Below are positions 1 to 8,069 of a DNA stretch of 64,000 nucleotides, piece by piece. The notes under the pieces were generated by a model. That model worked only from the letters and a program-made list of their open reading frames with translations. It was not told the DNA's origin and did no database searches. Location of the stretch: assembly GCF_002847825.1 (NCBI RefSeq), contig NZ_PKIZ01000014.1, forward strand, positions 11,244 to 75,243. The letters are read 5' to 3'. Positions within the stretch are counted from its first letter, which is position 1, and every line of letters begins with the position of its first letter. The translations under genes were made by a program, and so were the position numbers. The DNA comes from Kytococcus schroeteri (GTDB lineage Bacteria; Actinomycetota; Actinomycetes; Actinomycetales; Dermatophilaceae).

Positions 1-110
1 CCCGCGGCCTGCGCGAGGGCGTCACCGGCGGCGTCTCGCTGCCGCAGGAGATCGCGGTGCACGTGTTCGTCAGCCGCGTGGACCCCCGAAGTACCCAGCC
101 CACCCAGTAA
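1..110 (+). CDS. 3' end of an unidentified gene (partial)
   Basis: An open frame enters from the left edge and ends at a TAA at 108-110, giving about 35 C-terminal residues that end in VFVSRVDPRSTQPTQ. The fragment is too short for me to assign a family. It lies 27 nt before the first CNNM gene on the same strand, so it may be the first gene of that transcript. In mycobacteria the homologous CNNM pair follows guaB1, but this tail does not look like a GuaB1 C-terminus to me. Confidence 0.5.
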   Translation, partial: RGLREGVTGGVSLPQEIAVHVFVSRVDPRSTQPTQ

Positions 111-137
111 TCCCCCGGAATCGGAGACCCACCCCTC

Positions 138-1493
138 GTGCTCGTCGCCCTCGGCGTCCTCACAGTCCTCGCCCTGACCGCCCTCACCGGGTTCTTCGTC
201 GCGCAGGAGTTCGCGTTCGTCTCGGTGGACCGCACCGAGCTGCGGGCCCGCGCAGAGGGGGGTGACGCCCGTGCCCAGAAGGCCTACGACCTCACCACGC
301 AGCTGTCCTTCCTGCTCTCGGGTGCCCAGTTCGGCATCACCGTCACCACGCTGCTCGTCGGCTACGCGGCCGAGCCCCTCATCGGTGCCGGCCTGCGCGA
401 CCTGGTGGGCGCCGAGCAGGCCTCCCGTGGCGCCACCGCCGTGGCCATCTCGCTGGGGGTGCTGCTCTTCTCCACGATCGTGCAGATGGTGCTGGGTGAG
501 CTGGGCCCCAAGAACTGGGCCATCGCCCGCCCGGTGGCCCTCACCCGGGCCCTGGCCGCCCCCACGGCGGCCTACCTCGCCGTGGTGGGCCCGGTGGTGC
601 GCTTCTTCGACAGCTCGGCGGCGTGGCTGCTGCGCAAGGTCGGCATCGAGCCCGTGGAGGAGCTCGACTCCGCCGCCACACCTGAGGACCTGCAGCGCAT
701 CATCGACCAGTCCCACGCCAGCGGCCTGCTCGACGACGAGCTGCAGGACCTGCTCGACCGCGGGCTGGCCTTCCGCCACCGCACCGTCGGCGAGGTGATG
801 ACCCCCCGCGTGGACGTGGAGACCGTGAGCGCCGACGCGAGCGTGGCCGAGCTGGTGGACCTGCTCGCCACCGGGCACAGCCGCTACCCGGTGTACGGGC
901 GCGACATCGACGACATCGTGGGCGTGGTGAGCATCTCCGACGTGCTCGAGGTGCCGGTGGCCGAGCGCGCCAGCACGGTGGTGCACCGCATCGTGGACGA
1001 GGCCGTGCTGCTGCCCACCTCGCTGGGCGTCACCAAGGCGCTGGAGGAGATGCGTCGCCGCCACCGGCAGATCGCGGTCGTGGTGGACGAGCACGGGGGC
1101 TTCGCCGGCGTGGTCTCGTTCGAGGACATCGCCGAGGAGGTGGTCGGCGACATCCTCGACGAGGACGACGAGGAGGAGTCGCCCGCCACCGAGCGCGCCG
1201 ACGGCACCTGGCTGCTGCCGGCCAACCTGCGCCTGGACGAGGTGCGCAAGTTCACCTCCATCGCGCTGCCGGAGAGCGACGACTACGACACCCTCTCCGG
1301 ACTGGTGCTCAAGACGCTGGGTCGCGTGGTGCAGGAGGGCGACGTGGCCGAGGTGGCCTGGACCGTCCGTGACGCCGACGGCGAGACCGTGCGCGCCTGC
1401 ACCAGCCTGGAGGTGGTGGCGGTGGAGCGCCACGTGCCCGACGAGGTGCTGCTCGCGCCGGTGACCGTGGACGACGTGGAGGAGGTGGCCTGA
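138..1493 (+). CDS. CNNM/CorC (HlyC) family transporter, full-length with two CBS domains
   Basis: This is a 451-residue membrane protein of the CNNM/CorC family, linked to Mg2+ or other divalent cation efflux. Domains in order: a DUF21 membrane part (about residues 1-190, opening with a hydrophobic helix and the family phrase FFVAQEFAFVSVDR), a CBS pair (about 205-345, with VGEVMTPRVDVETV before it and HSRYPVYGRDIDDIVGVV inside) and a C-terminal CorC_HlyC domain (about 355-445, YDTLSGLVLKTLGRV). The GTG start has GGAG about 10 nt upstream. The stop overlaps the next start by one base (TGATG), so the two paralogues are translationally coupled. The family call is secure; the transported ion is inferred from the family only. 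Confidence 0.93.
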   Translation: MLVALGVLTVLALTALTGFFVAQEFAFVSVDRTELRARAEGGDARAQKAYDLTTQLSFLLSGAQFGITVTTLLVGYAAEPLIGAGLRDLVGAEQASRGATAVAISLGVLLFSTIVQMVLGELGPKNWAIARPVALTRALAAPTAAYLAVVGPVVRFFDSSAAWLLRKVGIEPVEELDSAATPEDLQRIIDQSHASGLLDDELQDLLDRGLAFRHRTVGEVMTPRVDVETVSADASVAELVDLLATGHSRYPVYGRDIDDIVGVVSISDVLEVPVAERASTVVHRIVDEAVLLPTSLGVTKALEEMRRRHRQIAVVVDEHGGFAGVVSFEDIAEEVVGDILDEDDEEESPATERADGTWLLPANLRLDEVRKFTSIALPESDDYDTLSGLVLKTLGRVVQEGDVAEVAWTVRDADGETVRACTSLEVVAVERHVPDEVLLAPVTVDDVEEVA

Positions 1494-2569
1494 TGGGGGA
1501 GCTCGAGAAGATCCTGCTCTCGGTGCTGCTGTTGGCGGCCAACGGGTTCTTCGTGGCCGCCGAGTTCGGCATCATGGCCGCCAAGCGCCACCGCCTGGAG
1601 GAGCGCGCCGAGGCCGGGGGGCGTGCCGCCCGCGCCGCCGTGGCCTCCAGCAAGGAGCTCTCGCTCATGCTGGCCGCCAGCCAGCTGGGCATCACCCTGG
1701 CCACGCTGGGCCTGGGTGCCATGGCCGAGCCGGCCATCGCCCACCTGCTGGAGCCGGTGCTGCACGCCCTGCACGTGCCCCACGCGCTGACCCACCCGGT
1801 CGCCCTGGTGGTGGCCCTGACCCTCGTGACCTACCTGCACATGGTGGTCGGCGAGATGGCGCCCAAGTCGTGGGCCATCGCGCACCCGGAGACCGCCGCG
1901 GTGGTCGTGGCCCTGCCCTTCCGGGCCTTCGCCATGGTGACCAAGCCGTTCATCTGGCTGCTCAACGAGATCACCAACCTGGGGCTGAGGCTGGTGGGCG
2001 TGGAGGCCGTCGACACCATCGAGGAGGAGCACGGGCCGGCCGAGTTGCAGCGCCTCATGTCCTCCTCGCAGGAGGCCGGCGTGCTGCCCGACGAGGACGC
2101 CCGCCTGCTGGCCGGCGCGTTCCGTCTGGAGAACCAGGACCTCTCGGCGGTCACCCGGCCGGCGCGCGACCTCGTGACCATCGACGTGGGCGCCACCGCG
2201 GCGGACGTCGAGGAACTGAGCCGCCGCACGGGGCGTTCGCGCCTCATCGTGACGCACGGGTCGCGCTACGTGGGCCTGGTGCACGTGCGCGATGCCGTGA
2301 CCGCGCGGGCCACGGGCACCAACCCGGGCGTGGTGGACCTGCGCCAGCAGATGCCGACGCTGCGCCGCGAGCTGCCCCTCATCGACGCCGCCACGCAGAT
2401 GCGGCAGCACCGCGCCCAGCTGGCGATGGTGGCCGACCCGGCCGGGCGCAAGGTGGGCATGGTGGCACTGGAGGACATCCTCGAGCAGATCCTCGGCCAG
2501 TTCGACGACGAGACCGACGAGCTGGTGCGCGCCGCGGGGGCCAGCCGGGGTCTGCGCCGGGCCGGGTGA
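1493..2569 (+). CDS. Second CNNM/CorC family protein, lacking the CorC_HlyC domain
   Basis: A 358-residue paralogue of the preceding gene. It has the DUF21 membrane domain (FFVAAEFGIMAAKRHRLEER near the N-terminus, then several helices) and a CBS pair (about residues 205-340), but ends soon after the second CBS domain with an acidic tail (FDDETDELV). The C-terminal CorC_HlyC domain of its neighbour is absent. Tandem pairs of a long and a short form are common in actinobacteria (for example Rv1842c/Rv1841c) and suggest a heteromeric transporter. The start overlaps the upstream stop by one base. Confidence 0.92.
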   Translation: MGELEKILLSVLLLAANGFFVAAEFGIMAAKRHRLEERAEAGGRAARAAVASSKELSLMLAASQLGITLATLGLGAMAEPAIAHLLEPVLHALHVPHALTHPVALVVALTLVTYLHMVVGEMAPKSWAIAHPETAAVVVALPFRAFAMVTKPFIWLLNEITNLGLRLVGVEAVDTIEEEHGPAELQRLMSSSQEAGVLPDEDARLLAGAFRLENQDLSAVTRPARDLVTIDVGATAADVEELSRRTGRSRLIVTHGSRYVGLVHVRDAVTARATGTNPGVVDLRQQMPTLRRELPLIDAATQMRQHRAQLAMVADPAGRKVGMVALEDILEQILGQFDDETDELVRAAGASRGLRRAG

Positions 2570-2596
2570 CGGCCGGGTGGCTCCGGTGGTGGTGCC

Positions 2597-2983
2597 GTGA
2601 CCGGGTGGCGGCCCTGGGCGCTGGTGGTGCTCGGTGGCGCGGTCGGGTCGGTGGCCCGGGTGCTGCTCTCGGAGGCCTGGGGGTCCGCGGTGGGCGTGCT
2701 CGTGGTGAACCTGGTGGGGGCCTTCCTGCTGGGTCTGGCCGATGCCGTGTGGTCCGGTCGGCGGCCGGGGCTGCTCGTGCTGGTGGGCACCGGGGCGCTG
2801 GGCGGGTTCACCACGGTGAGCGGGTGGGCGCTGCTCATGGCCGGGTCGTGGGCGTGGTTCTGGGCCGGGCCGCTCCTGCTGGCGGTCGGTGTGCTGCTGG
2901 CCTGGGCGGGCGTGCGCGTGGGGCGGGTCGTGCGGGGGCAGGACGGTGTGGGGGCCGTCGGTGGCGAGGCGGCGGTGCGCTGA
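2597..2983 (+). CDS. crcB: CrcB/Fluc fluoride channel subunit 1
   Basis: A 128-residue protein with four hydrophobic helices. It carries the Fluc signatures GGAVGSVARVLL at the N-terminus, VNLVGAFLLGL (the channel Asn) in helix 2, and GTGALGGFTTVSGWALLM (the Na+-binding break in helix 3). Fluc subunits form dual-topology dimers that export fluoride. In actinobacteria two adjacent genes usually encode the two subunits, and the second one starts on this gene's stop codon (TGATG). No fluoride riboswitch fits in the 27 nt before the start. The GTG start is assumed. Confidence 0.9.
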   Translation: MTGWRPWALVVLGGAVGSVARVLLSEAWGSAVGVLVVNLVGAFLLGLADAVWSGRRPGLLVLVGTGALGGFTTVSGWALLMAGSWAWFWAGPLLLAVGVLLAWAGVRVGRVVRGQDGVGAVGGEAAVR

Positions 2984-3411
2984 TGCCCTCGGTGACGGTG
3001 CTGCTCTGGGTGGCCGTGGGCGGCGCGCTGGGTGCCGTGGGGCGGTACGCGGCCGACCGGGCGGCGCAGCGGTGGGTCCCGGCCGTGGCCGAGGTGGGCG
3101 TGCTCGTGGCCAACCTCGTGGCGTGCGCGCTGCTGGGCTGGGTGGCCGGGGGAACGGTGCTGGTGTCGTCGGCCCCGGGGTCCGCGCCGTTGCCGCTGGT
3201 GTCCGGACCCGTGCTGGGCTGGGACTGGTGGCTGCTCGGCAGTGGGCTGGCCGGGGCGCTGAGCACCTGGTCGACGCTGACGCTGCAGGTGGTCCGGCGG
3301 TGGGTGGCCGGGGACCGGGCGGTGGCCGCTGCGCTGGGGCTGGCCACCTGGGTGCTGGGAGCCGGGGCGGCGCGGCTGGCGGCCGAGGCGTCCGTGGCGC
3401 TGACGGGCTGA
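2983..3411 (+). CDS. crcB: CrcB/Fluc fluoride channel subunit 2
   Basis: A 142-residue partner of the upstream CrcB protein. It has GGALGAVGRYAADR at the N-terminus, VANLVACALLGW in helix 2 and GSGLAGALSTWSTLTLQV around the helix-3 break. The ATG overlaps the previous stop by one base, so both subunits are made from one message. Between helices 2 and 3 there is an unusually long Ser/Pro/Val-rich loop (about residues 58-80). The pair probably works as a heterodimeric fluoride exporter in the cytoplasmic membrane. Confidence 0.9.
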   Translation: MPSVTVLLWVAVGGALGAVGRYAADRAAQRWVPAVAEVGVLVANLVACALLGWVAGGTVLVSSAPGSAPLPLVSGPVLGWDWWLLGSGLAGALSTWSTLTLQVVRRWVAGDRAVAAALGLATWVLGAGAARLAAEASVALTG

Positions 3412-3503
3412 GGTGCGTCTCGGCGCCGGGCACGTTCCCTGCATCGGGCCGGCCCTGTGGACGGCCGGGGGATGTTGTCGGGGGTGCCCCCTAGCCTGCG
3501 GGC

Positions 3504-4643
3504 ATGAGGTTCTTGCAGACGAGCGACTGGCAGTGGGGCATGACCCGGCGCTGGTTCTCCGAGGCCGACCAGGCGCGCTTCACGCAGGCGCGCAACGACG
3601 CGGTCGTGCGGGCGGGGCAGGTGGCGGCCGAGCACGGCTGCGCGTTCATGGTGGTGGCGGGGGACGTCTTCGACTCCAACCAGCTCGGGCGCGACACGGT
3701 GCGACGGGCCATGGAGGCGCTGCGGCAGGTGCCGGTGGACGTCTACCTGCTGCCCGGCAACCACGACGCGCTCGACGCCGCCTCGATCTACGACCAGGAG
3801 GTGTTCACCGGGGCCGGGTTGGGGCACGTGCACGTGCTGCGCGACAGCGAGCCCGTGACGGTGGCCGAGGGGGTGGAGCTGGTGGGGGTCCCGCTGACCA
3901 CCAACCGGCCGGACCGCGACGTGGTGGCCGAGGTGCTCGACCTCCTCGACCCGCCGGCCGACGGGGTGCGGCGGGTCCTCGTCGCCCACGGCCAGCTGCG
4001 GGAGCTCGACCCGGGCCACCGGGTCTCGGCGCTCGACGGCGCCCGCATGCGGCGGGCGCTCGACGAGGGGCTCGTGCACTGGGTGGCCCTCGGCGACCGG
4101 CACTCCCGGTGGGCGGACTCCAGTGGGCGCGTGCACTACTCGGGTGCGGTGGAGGTGACGGACTTCCGCGACGAGCACGTGGGGGACGTGCTCGTGGTGG
4201 ACCTGGGCCAGGGGGAGGAGCAGCCGTCCTGCGAGGTGGTCCACGTGGGCACCTGGCAGATGCTGCAGGTCTCCCGGCAGGTGGACTCCGCCGACGACGT
4301 GGCGCGGCTCCGGGCCGAGTGGGAGGCCGTGGAGAACAAGTCCACCGTGGTGCTCAAGCACGCCCTCACTGGCACGCTGACGCTCACCGAGGACGTCGCG
4401 CTGCAGGAGCTGCTGGAGTGGGCGCAGGACGCCTTCGCCGCGGCCTTCGCGTGGGACCGCCACACTGACGTGGTGGTGGTGCCGGACGACGCGGAGTTGG
4501 CGGACATCGGCATCGGGGGTTACGTGGCCCGCGCCGCGCAGGACCTCACGGACACCGCCGGGGCCGGCGGTCGGGACGCGGTGGCTGCCTCGGACGCGCT
4601 GCGCCTGCTGTACCGCTACGCACGGGGAGGAGCACGGGCATGA
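3504..4643 (+). CDS. SbcD/Mre11-like metallophosphoesterase (DNA repair nuclease)
   Basis: A 379-residue calcineurin-like phosphoesterase. Metal-site motifs in order: LQTSDWQWG (DWQ where SbcD has DxH), VVAGDVFDSN, LLPGNHDALD, VLVAHGQ and ALGDRHSRW (replacing the usual GHxH). As I recall, these variants are typical of the actinobacterial branch of the family. The gene overlaps the downstream SMC-like ATPase by 4 nt (ATGA), which matches the SbcDC/Mre11-Rad50 arrangement for processing DNA ends and hairpins. A TAGCCT -10 element lies 6 nt before the ATG and no Shine-Dalgarno is visible, so it is probably leaderless. Confidence 0.85.
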   Translation: MRFLQTSDWQWGMTRRWFSEADQARFTQARNDAVVRAGQVAAEHGCAFMVVAGDVFDSNQLGRDTVRRAMEALRQVPVDVYLLPGNHDALDAASIYDQEVFTGAGLGHVHVLRDSEPVTVAEGVELVGVPLTTNRPDRDVVAEVLDLLDPPADGVRRVLVAHGQLRELDPGHRVSALDGARMRRALDEGLVHWVALGDRHSRWADSSGRVHYSGAVEVTDFRDEHVGDVLVVDLGQGEEQPSCEVVHVGTWQMLQVSRQVDSADDVARLRAEWEAVENKSTVVLKHALTGTLTLTEDVALQELLEWAQDAFAAAFAWDRHTDVVVVPDDAELADIGIGGYVARAAQDLTDTAGAGGRDAVAASDALRLLYRYARGGARA

Positions 4644-7285
4644 GGATCCACCGCATCGAGGTGCAGGACCTGCGAGGGGTGGAGCACGCCGTGCTCGCGG
4701 ACGTGCCGGAGGCCGGGGTGCTCGTGCTCGAGGGGCCCAACGAGGCCGGCAAGAGCACGATGCTCAAGGCCCTGGACATGCTGCTGACGGAGAAGGCCTC
4801 CGCCAGGAAGCAGTACGTGAAGGACTCCCAGCCGGTGGGGCGCGACGTGGCCCCCCGGGTGAGCGCCGAGCTGACCATCGGGCCGGAGCGCTTCGTCTAC
4901 ACCAAGCAGTGGCTGCGCAGCCCGAGCACCGAGTTCCGGGCCGTCGGGGGCGCGCGCCGCCTCACCGGCGACGACGCCCACAACCACGTCAGCGGGCTGC
5001 TGGCCGAACACGGGGACGAGACGCTGCGCCGCGCGCTGCAGCTGCTCCAGGAGGGGCCGCTGGAGGTCACCGGCCTGGACGGCTCGCAGCGCCTGGCCGC
5101 GGCGCTCGACGCCGCGTCCGGTGGTGAGGCGGCCGACGAGCAGGGCGAGGCCGCCACGCTGCTGGAGCGTGTGGAGGCCGACGCCGGGGAGTGCTGGACG
5201 GCCAAGGGACAGCCGCGCGGCGAGCTCAAGCGTTTGCAGGACGCGCACGCCGAGGCGGTGGCGGCGGAGGAGGCCGCGCAGGCCGCCGTCGACGCCATCG
5301 AGTCCGAGGTGCAGCGGGCCGCCGACCTGGCCCAGCGGGTGGAGGCCGCCGACGAGCGGCGACGGGTTGCCCAGCGCACCCGCGACGAGCTGGAGAAGCG
5401 GTGGGCCGACACCGAGTCCGAGCGATGTGCCGTGGCCGAGGCCGAGGAGGCCCTGCGCCGGGCGGGACGGGAGCACGAGCGTGCCGTGGCCGATGCCGGG
5501 GCCCGCGAGGAGCTGGTGGCCGAGGCCGAGCGGGCCACGGCGGACGTGACGGCCGCGCAGGAGGCCCAGGAGGCGGCGTCCGGTCCTCGTGCGGAGGCCG
5601 ACGAGGCGCTCGCCGAGGTCGTCGGTGAGCGGGAGGAGGCCGAGGCCGCCGAGGACGAGGCGCGGTCCGGGGTCCGTGCCGCCGAGGCGGCCGAGGGTCT
5701 GGCCCGGGCAGCGGCCGGTCTGACCTCCCTGCAGCGCACCGTGGAACGGCTCGACGCCCTGCGGGCCCGGCAGCGGACGATCGCCGAGACGCTCGCCGGG
5801 CAGGTGGTGGACGACGCCGCACTGGAACGCATCACCGGGGCCCAGGAACAGCTGCACCTGGCCACGGCGCGCCGTGACGCCGCCAGCCCCCGCCTCCGGG
5901 TGGCGGGCGACACCGCCGTCCCCGTGAGCGTGGGCGGCCGGGCGCTGCCGGCCGACGAGTGGCCCTGGGAGGAGCCGGTCACCCAGCCCACCGTGGTGGA
6001 GGTCTCCGGGGTGCAGGTGCACGTGCTGCCGCCCGAGGGGGCCGGAGAGGACGAGGTCGAGTCCGCCCGGCGCACGCTCGCGGAGGCGCTCGCCGCCGTG
6101 GAGGTGCGCGACGTGGCCGAGGCGCACCGTCGCCACCTCGAGGTGCAGCGGGCGCGGGCCGAGCGCGACGACGTGGACGCCCAGCTGGCGGACGCCCTCG
6201 AGGGACGCACGGTGGAGGAGTGGCGGTCGGAGGCCGCCGACGCCGCGCACCAGGTGGAGCAGGCCGCGGAGGAGCCGGTGGACCCCGCAGCCGCCCGTGA
6301 GGCCCTGGCTGCGGCCCGGGAGGGCCACGAGACGGCCCGGCACGCGGCGGAGTCCCTGCGGGCCCGGGAGGCTGCGGCCCGGGAGGCTGTGACCACCCGC
6401 CGGGCGGCGGCGGAGCGTGCCGAGGTGCAGCTCGAGGCCGCGACCGCTGCTGCGGCCCGGGTGGCCGATCGGCTCGCGGCGGCCCGCGGCGTGGCCGACG
6501 ACGACGCGGTGGCCGCTGCGGTCAGGGTGGCCGCGGAGGCGCTGGAGTCGGCCGAGGAGCGGGTCACCGAGCGGCGTGCGGCGCTGGCGGCGGCCGGGTC
6601 GGTGTCGCCGGAGGACGTGGAGTCGGCCCGGGTGGCCGCCGAGCGGGCCGAGGAGCGGCACCGCCGGGCACGTGACGAGCACCAGCAGGCCGAGGGCATG
6701 GTGAAGCAGGCCGGCAAGGAGGGCCGCGCGGACGCCCTGGCCCGGGCCGGCGCGGAGCGGGAGCACCTCGCGGCCGACCTTGCCCGCGTGCAGGCCCGGG
6801 CGGACGCGCTGCGCCTGCTGCTGGAGACCCTGCGTGCCCGTCGGGCCGAGGCCCAGGCAGCGTACGTACGGCCCTTCCGGGAGGCCCTCGAGGAGCTCGG
6901 CGCCGTGGTCCACGGCGACGGCTTCTCCGTGGACGTCTCGCCGAACCTCGCCATCACCTCCCGCACCGTGGACGGGGTGCCGGTCCCGCTGGCGGACCTC
7001 TCCACCGGCGCCCGGGAGCAGCTGGCGGTTCTCAGCCGCCTGGCCGTGGCCCGTGTGGTGGACCCCGGTGAGGGCGTCCCGGTGGTGCTCGACGACGCCC
7101 TGGGGTGGACCGACCCGGACCGTCTACGGAGCATGGGTCGTGCCCTCGGGAGGGCGGGGGAGGACGCGCAGGTCATCGTGCTCACCTGCACGCCCGGCCG
7201 CTACGACGCGGTCCCCGGCGCCCACGTGGTGCACACCGACGACCTGCGGGCCGCCGCGGCTGCGACCGGTCGGGTCACGGACTAG
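4640..7285 (+). CDS. SbcC/Rad50-like AAA ATPase with long coiled coil
   Basis: An 881-residue SMC-like ATPase. The N-terminal half-ATPase has the P-loop GPNEAGKSTM (about residues 33-42). It is followed by several hundred Ala/Glu/Arg-rich residues typical of coiled coil. The C-terminal half has the ABC-type signature DLSTGAREQLAVLSRLAVA and the Walker B segment VPVVLDDALGWTDPDR. I see no clear CxxC zinc hook in the middle. It starts on the stop codon of the nuclease gene and probably forms a complex with it for DNA end resection or repair. Shorter than E. coli SbcC (about 1050 residues) but within the range of actinobacterial members. Confidence 0.86.
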   Translation: MRIHRIEVQDLRGVEHAVLADVPEAGVLVLEGPNEAGKSTMLKALDMLLTEKASARKQYVKDSQPVGRDVAPRVSAELTIGPERFVYTKQWLRSPSTEFRAVGGARRLTGDDAHNHVSGLLAEHGDETLRRALQLLQEGPLEVTGLDGSQRLAAALDAASGGEAADEQGEAATLLERVEADAGECWTAKGQPRGELKRLQDAHAEAVAAEEAAQAAVDAIESEVQRAADLAQRVEAADERRRVAQRTRDELEKRWADTESERCAVAEAEEALRRAGREHERAVADAGAREELVAEAERATADVTAAQEAQEAASGPRAEADEALAEVVGEREEAEAAEDEARSGVRAAEAAEGLARAAAGLTSLQRTVERLDALRARQRTIAETLAGQVVDDAALERITGAQEQLHLATARRDAASPRLRVAGDTAVPVSVGGRALPADEWPWEEPVTQPTVVEVSGVQVHVLPPEGAGEDEVESARRTLAEALAAVEVRDVAEAHRRHLEVQRARAERDDVDAQLADALEGRTVEEWRSEAADAAHQVEQAAEEPVDPAAAREALAAAREGHETARHAAESLRAREAAAREAVTTRRAAAERAEVQLEAATAAAARVADRLAAARGVADDDAVAAAVRVAAEALESAEERVTERRAALAAAGSVSPEDVESARVAAERAEERHRRARDEHQQAEGMVKQAGKEGRADALARAGAEREHLAADLARVQARADALRLLLETLRARRAEAQAAYVRPFREALEELGAVVHGDGFSVDVSPNLAITSRTVDGVPVPLADLSTGAREQLAVLSRLAVARVVDPGEGVPVVLDDALGWTDPDRLRSMGRALGRAGEDAQVIVLTCTPGRYDAVPGAHVVHTDDLRAAAAATGRVTD

Positions 7286-7366
7286 CGTGGAGGGCGAATC
7301 CCGCCGCCGGCGGGGCCGGGCGCCGCTCCACCGGACGCGCCCGGACCGGACACCCAGGAGGTGCTC

Positions 7367-7831
7367 ATGAACGACAAGCCCACCCGCATCAGTGCCCAGC
7401 GCGAGATCCCGGCCTCCACCGCCGAGGTCTTCGACGTGCTCTCCCTGCCGGAGAACCACGTGAAGCTCGACGGCTCGGGCTTCGTCCGCTCGGTCGGCCA
7501 CGGCGACCGCATCACCGAGGTCGGCCAGGTGTTCACCATGAACATGGAGGGCGACCACATGGGCGGCGAGTACCAGACCGACAACCACGTGACCGGGTAC
7601 AACAAGAACCAGTCGCTGGCCTGGAAGACCGCCCCGGCCGGCACCGAGCCGCCCGGCTGGGAGTGGGTGTGGACCCTCGAGGCCCAGGGCCCGGACTCCA
7701 CCCTCGTCACCGTCTCCTACGACTGGTCCGAGGTCACCGACGAGGCGCTGCTGCAGAAGGTCGGCTTCCCGCTGGTGCCGCAGGAGGCCCTCGAGGACTC
7801 GCTGGAGAAGCTCGCGGCCGAGGTCGACTGA
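7367..7831 (+). CDS. SRPBCC (START/polyketide cyclase-like) protein
   Basis: A 154-residue protein with an SRPBCC ligand-binding fold pattern: an N-terminal strand with REIPASTAEVFDVLSLPENH, then alternating strands, EWVWTLEAQGPDSTLVTVSYDWSE and a long C-terminal helix (LEDSLEKLAAEVD). Such proteins bind small hydrophobic ligands; no substrate can be inferred. The ATG at 7367 is preferred to the GTG two codons upstream because AGGAGG lies at 7356-7361. It ends before the strong hairpin at 7885-7941. Confidence 0.8.
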   Translation: MNDKPTRISAQREIPASTAEVFDVLSLPENHVKLDGSGFVRSVGHGDRITEVGQVFTMNMEGDHMGGEYQTDNHVTGYNKNQSLAWKTAPAGTEPPGWEWVWTLEAQGPDSTLVTVSYDWSEVTDEALLQKVGFPLVPQEALEDSLEKLAAEVD

Positions 7832-7884
7832 CGCCACCTGGGGCACGACACGGGCACACGGATCGCGCGGAGATCGCACGCCCC

Positions 7885-7941
7885 ACGCGCAGGACCCCGC
7901 TCCCCGGCCGGATCTGGCCGTCGGAGCGGGGTCCTGTGCGT
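7885..7941. terminator. Strong inverted repeat (bidirectional terminator)
   Basis: A 19-bp stem (7885-7903 with 7923-7941, one G-T wobble) and a 19-nt loop lie between the SRPBCC gene and the oppositely oriented tRNA-Arg. The stem core is CAGGACCCCGCTCC. It can end transcripts from both sides. Confidence 0.7.
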
Positions 7942-7942
7942 G

Positions 7943-8014
7943 TGCCCCCGGCAGGATTCGAACCTGCGACACCTTCTTTAGGAGAGAAGTGCTCTTCCCC
8001 TGAGCTACGAGGGC
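7943..8014 (-). tRNA. tRNA-Arg (anticodon CCT)
   Basis: Read on the minus strand, the 72 nt fold into a full cloverleaf: acceptor GCCCTCG/CGGGGGC with one T-G pair, D-stem GCTC/GAGC, anticodon stem CTTCT/AGAAG with loop CTCCTAA (anticodon CCT) and T-arm GCAGG-TTCGAAT-CCTGC. The discriminator base is A and CCA is not encoded. It reads the rare AGG codon. A TAGACT box at 8036-8041 (minus strand) is a plausible -10. Confidence 0.95.
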
Positions 8015-8069
8015 GGGCGCGTCGCGCGGTCGCACAGTCTACGGGTCCGCGGGCAACTACCCTGCCCCT

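Noticed and set aside
2570..2596. Fluoride riboswitch before crcB
   Set aside because: Only 27 nt separate the genes, too short for the aptamer, and no matching sequence is seen.
1283..3433. A 716-codon open frame antisense to the CNNM and CrcB genes
   Set aside because: Its product is His/Pro/Arg/Gly-rich with no domain, as expected from the complement of high-GC genes; the plus-strand frames have clear families.
4616..7191. Two open frames of more than 700 codons antisense to the SbcC-like ATPase
   Set aside because: They mirror the Ala/Glu-rich coiled coil in other frames; composition is low-complexity Ser/Arg or Leu/Gly.
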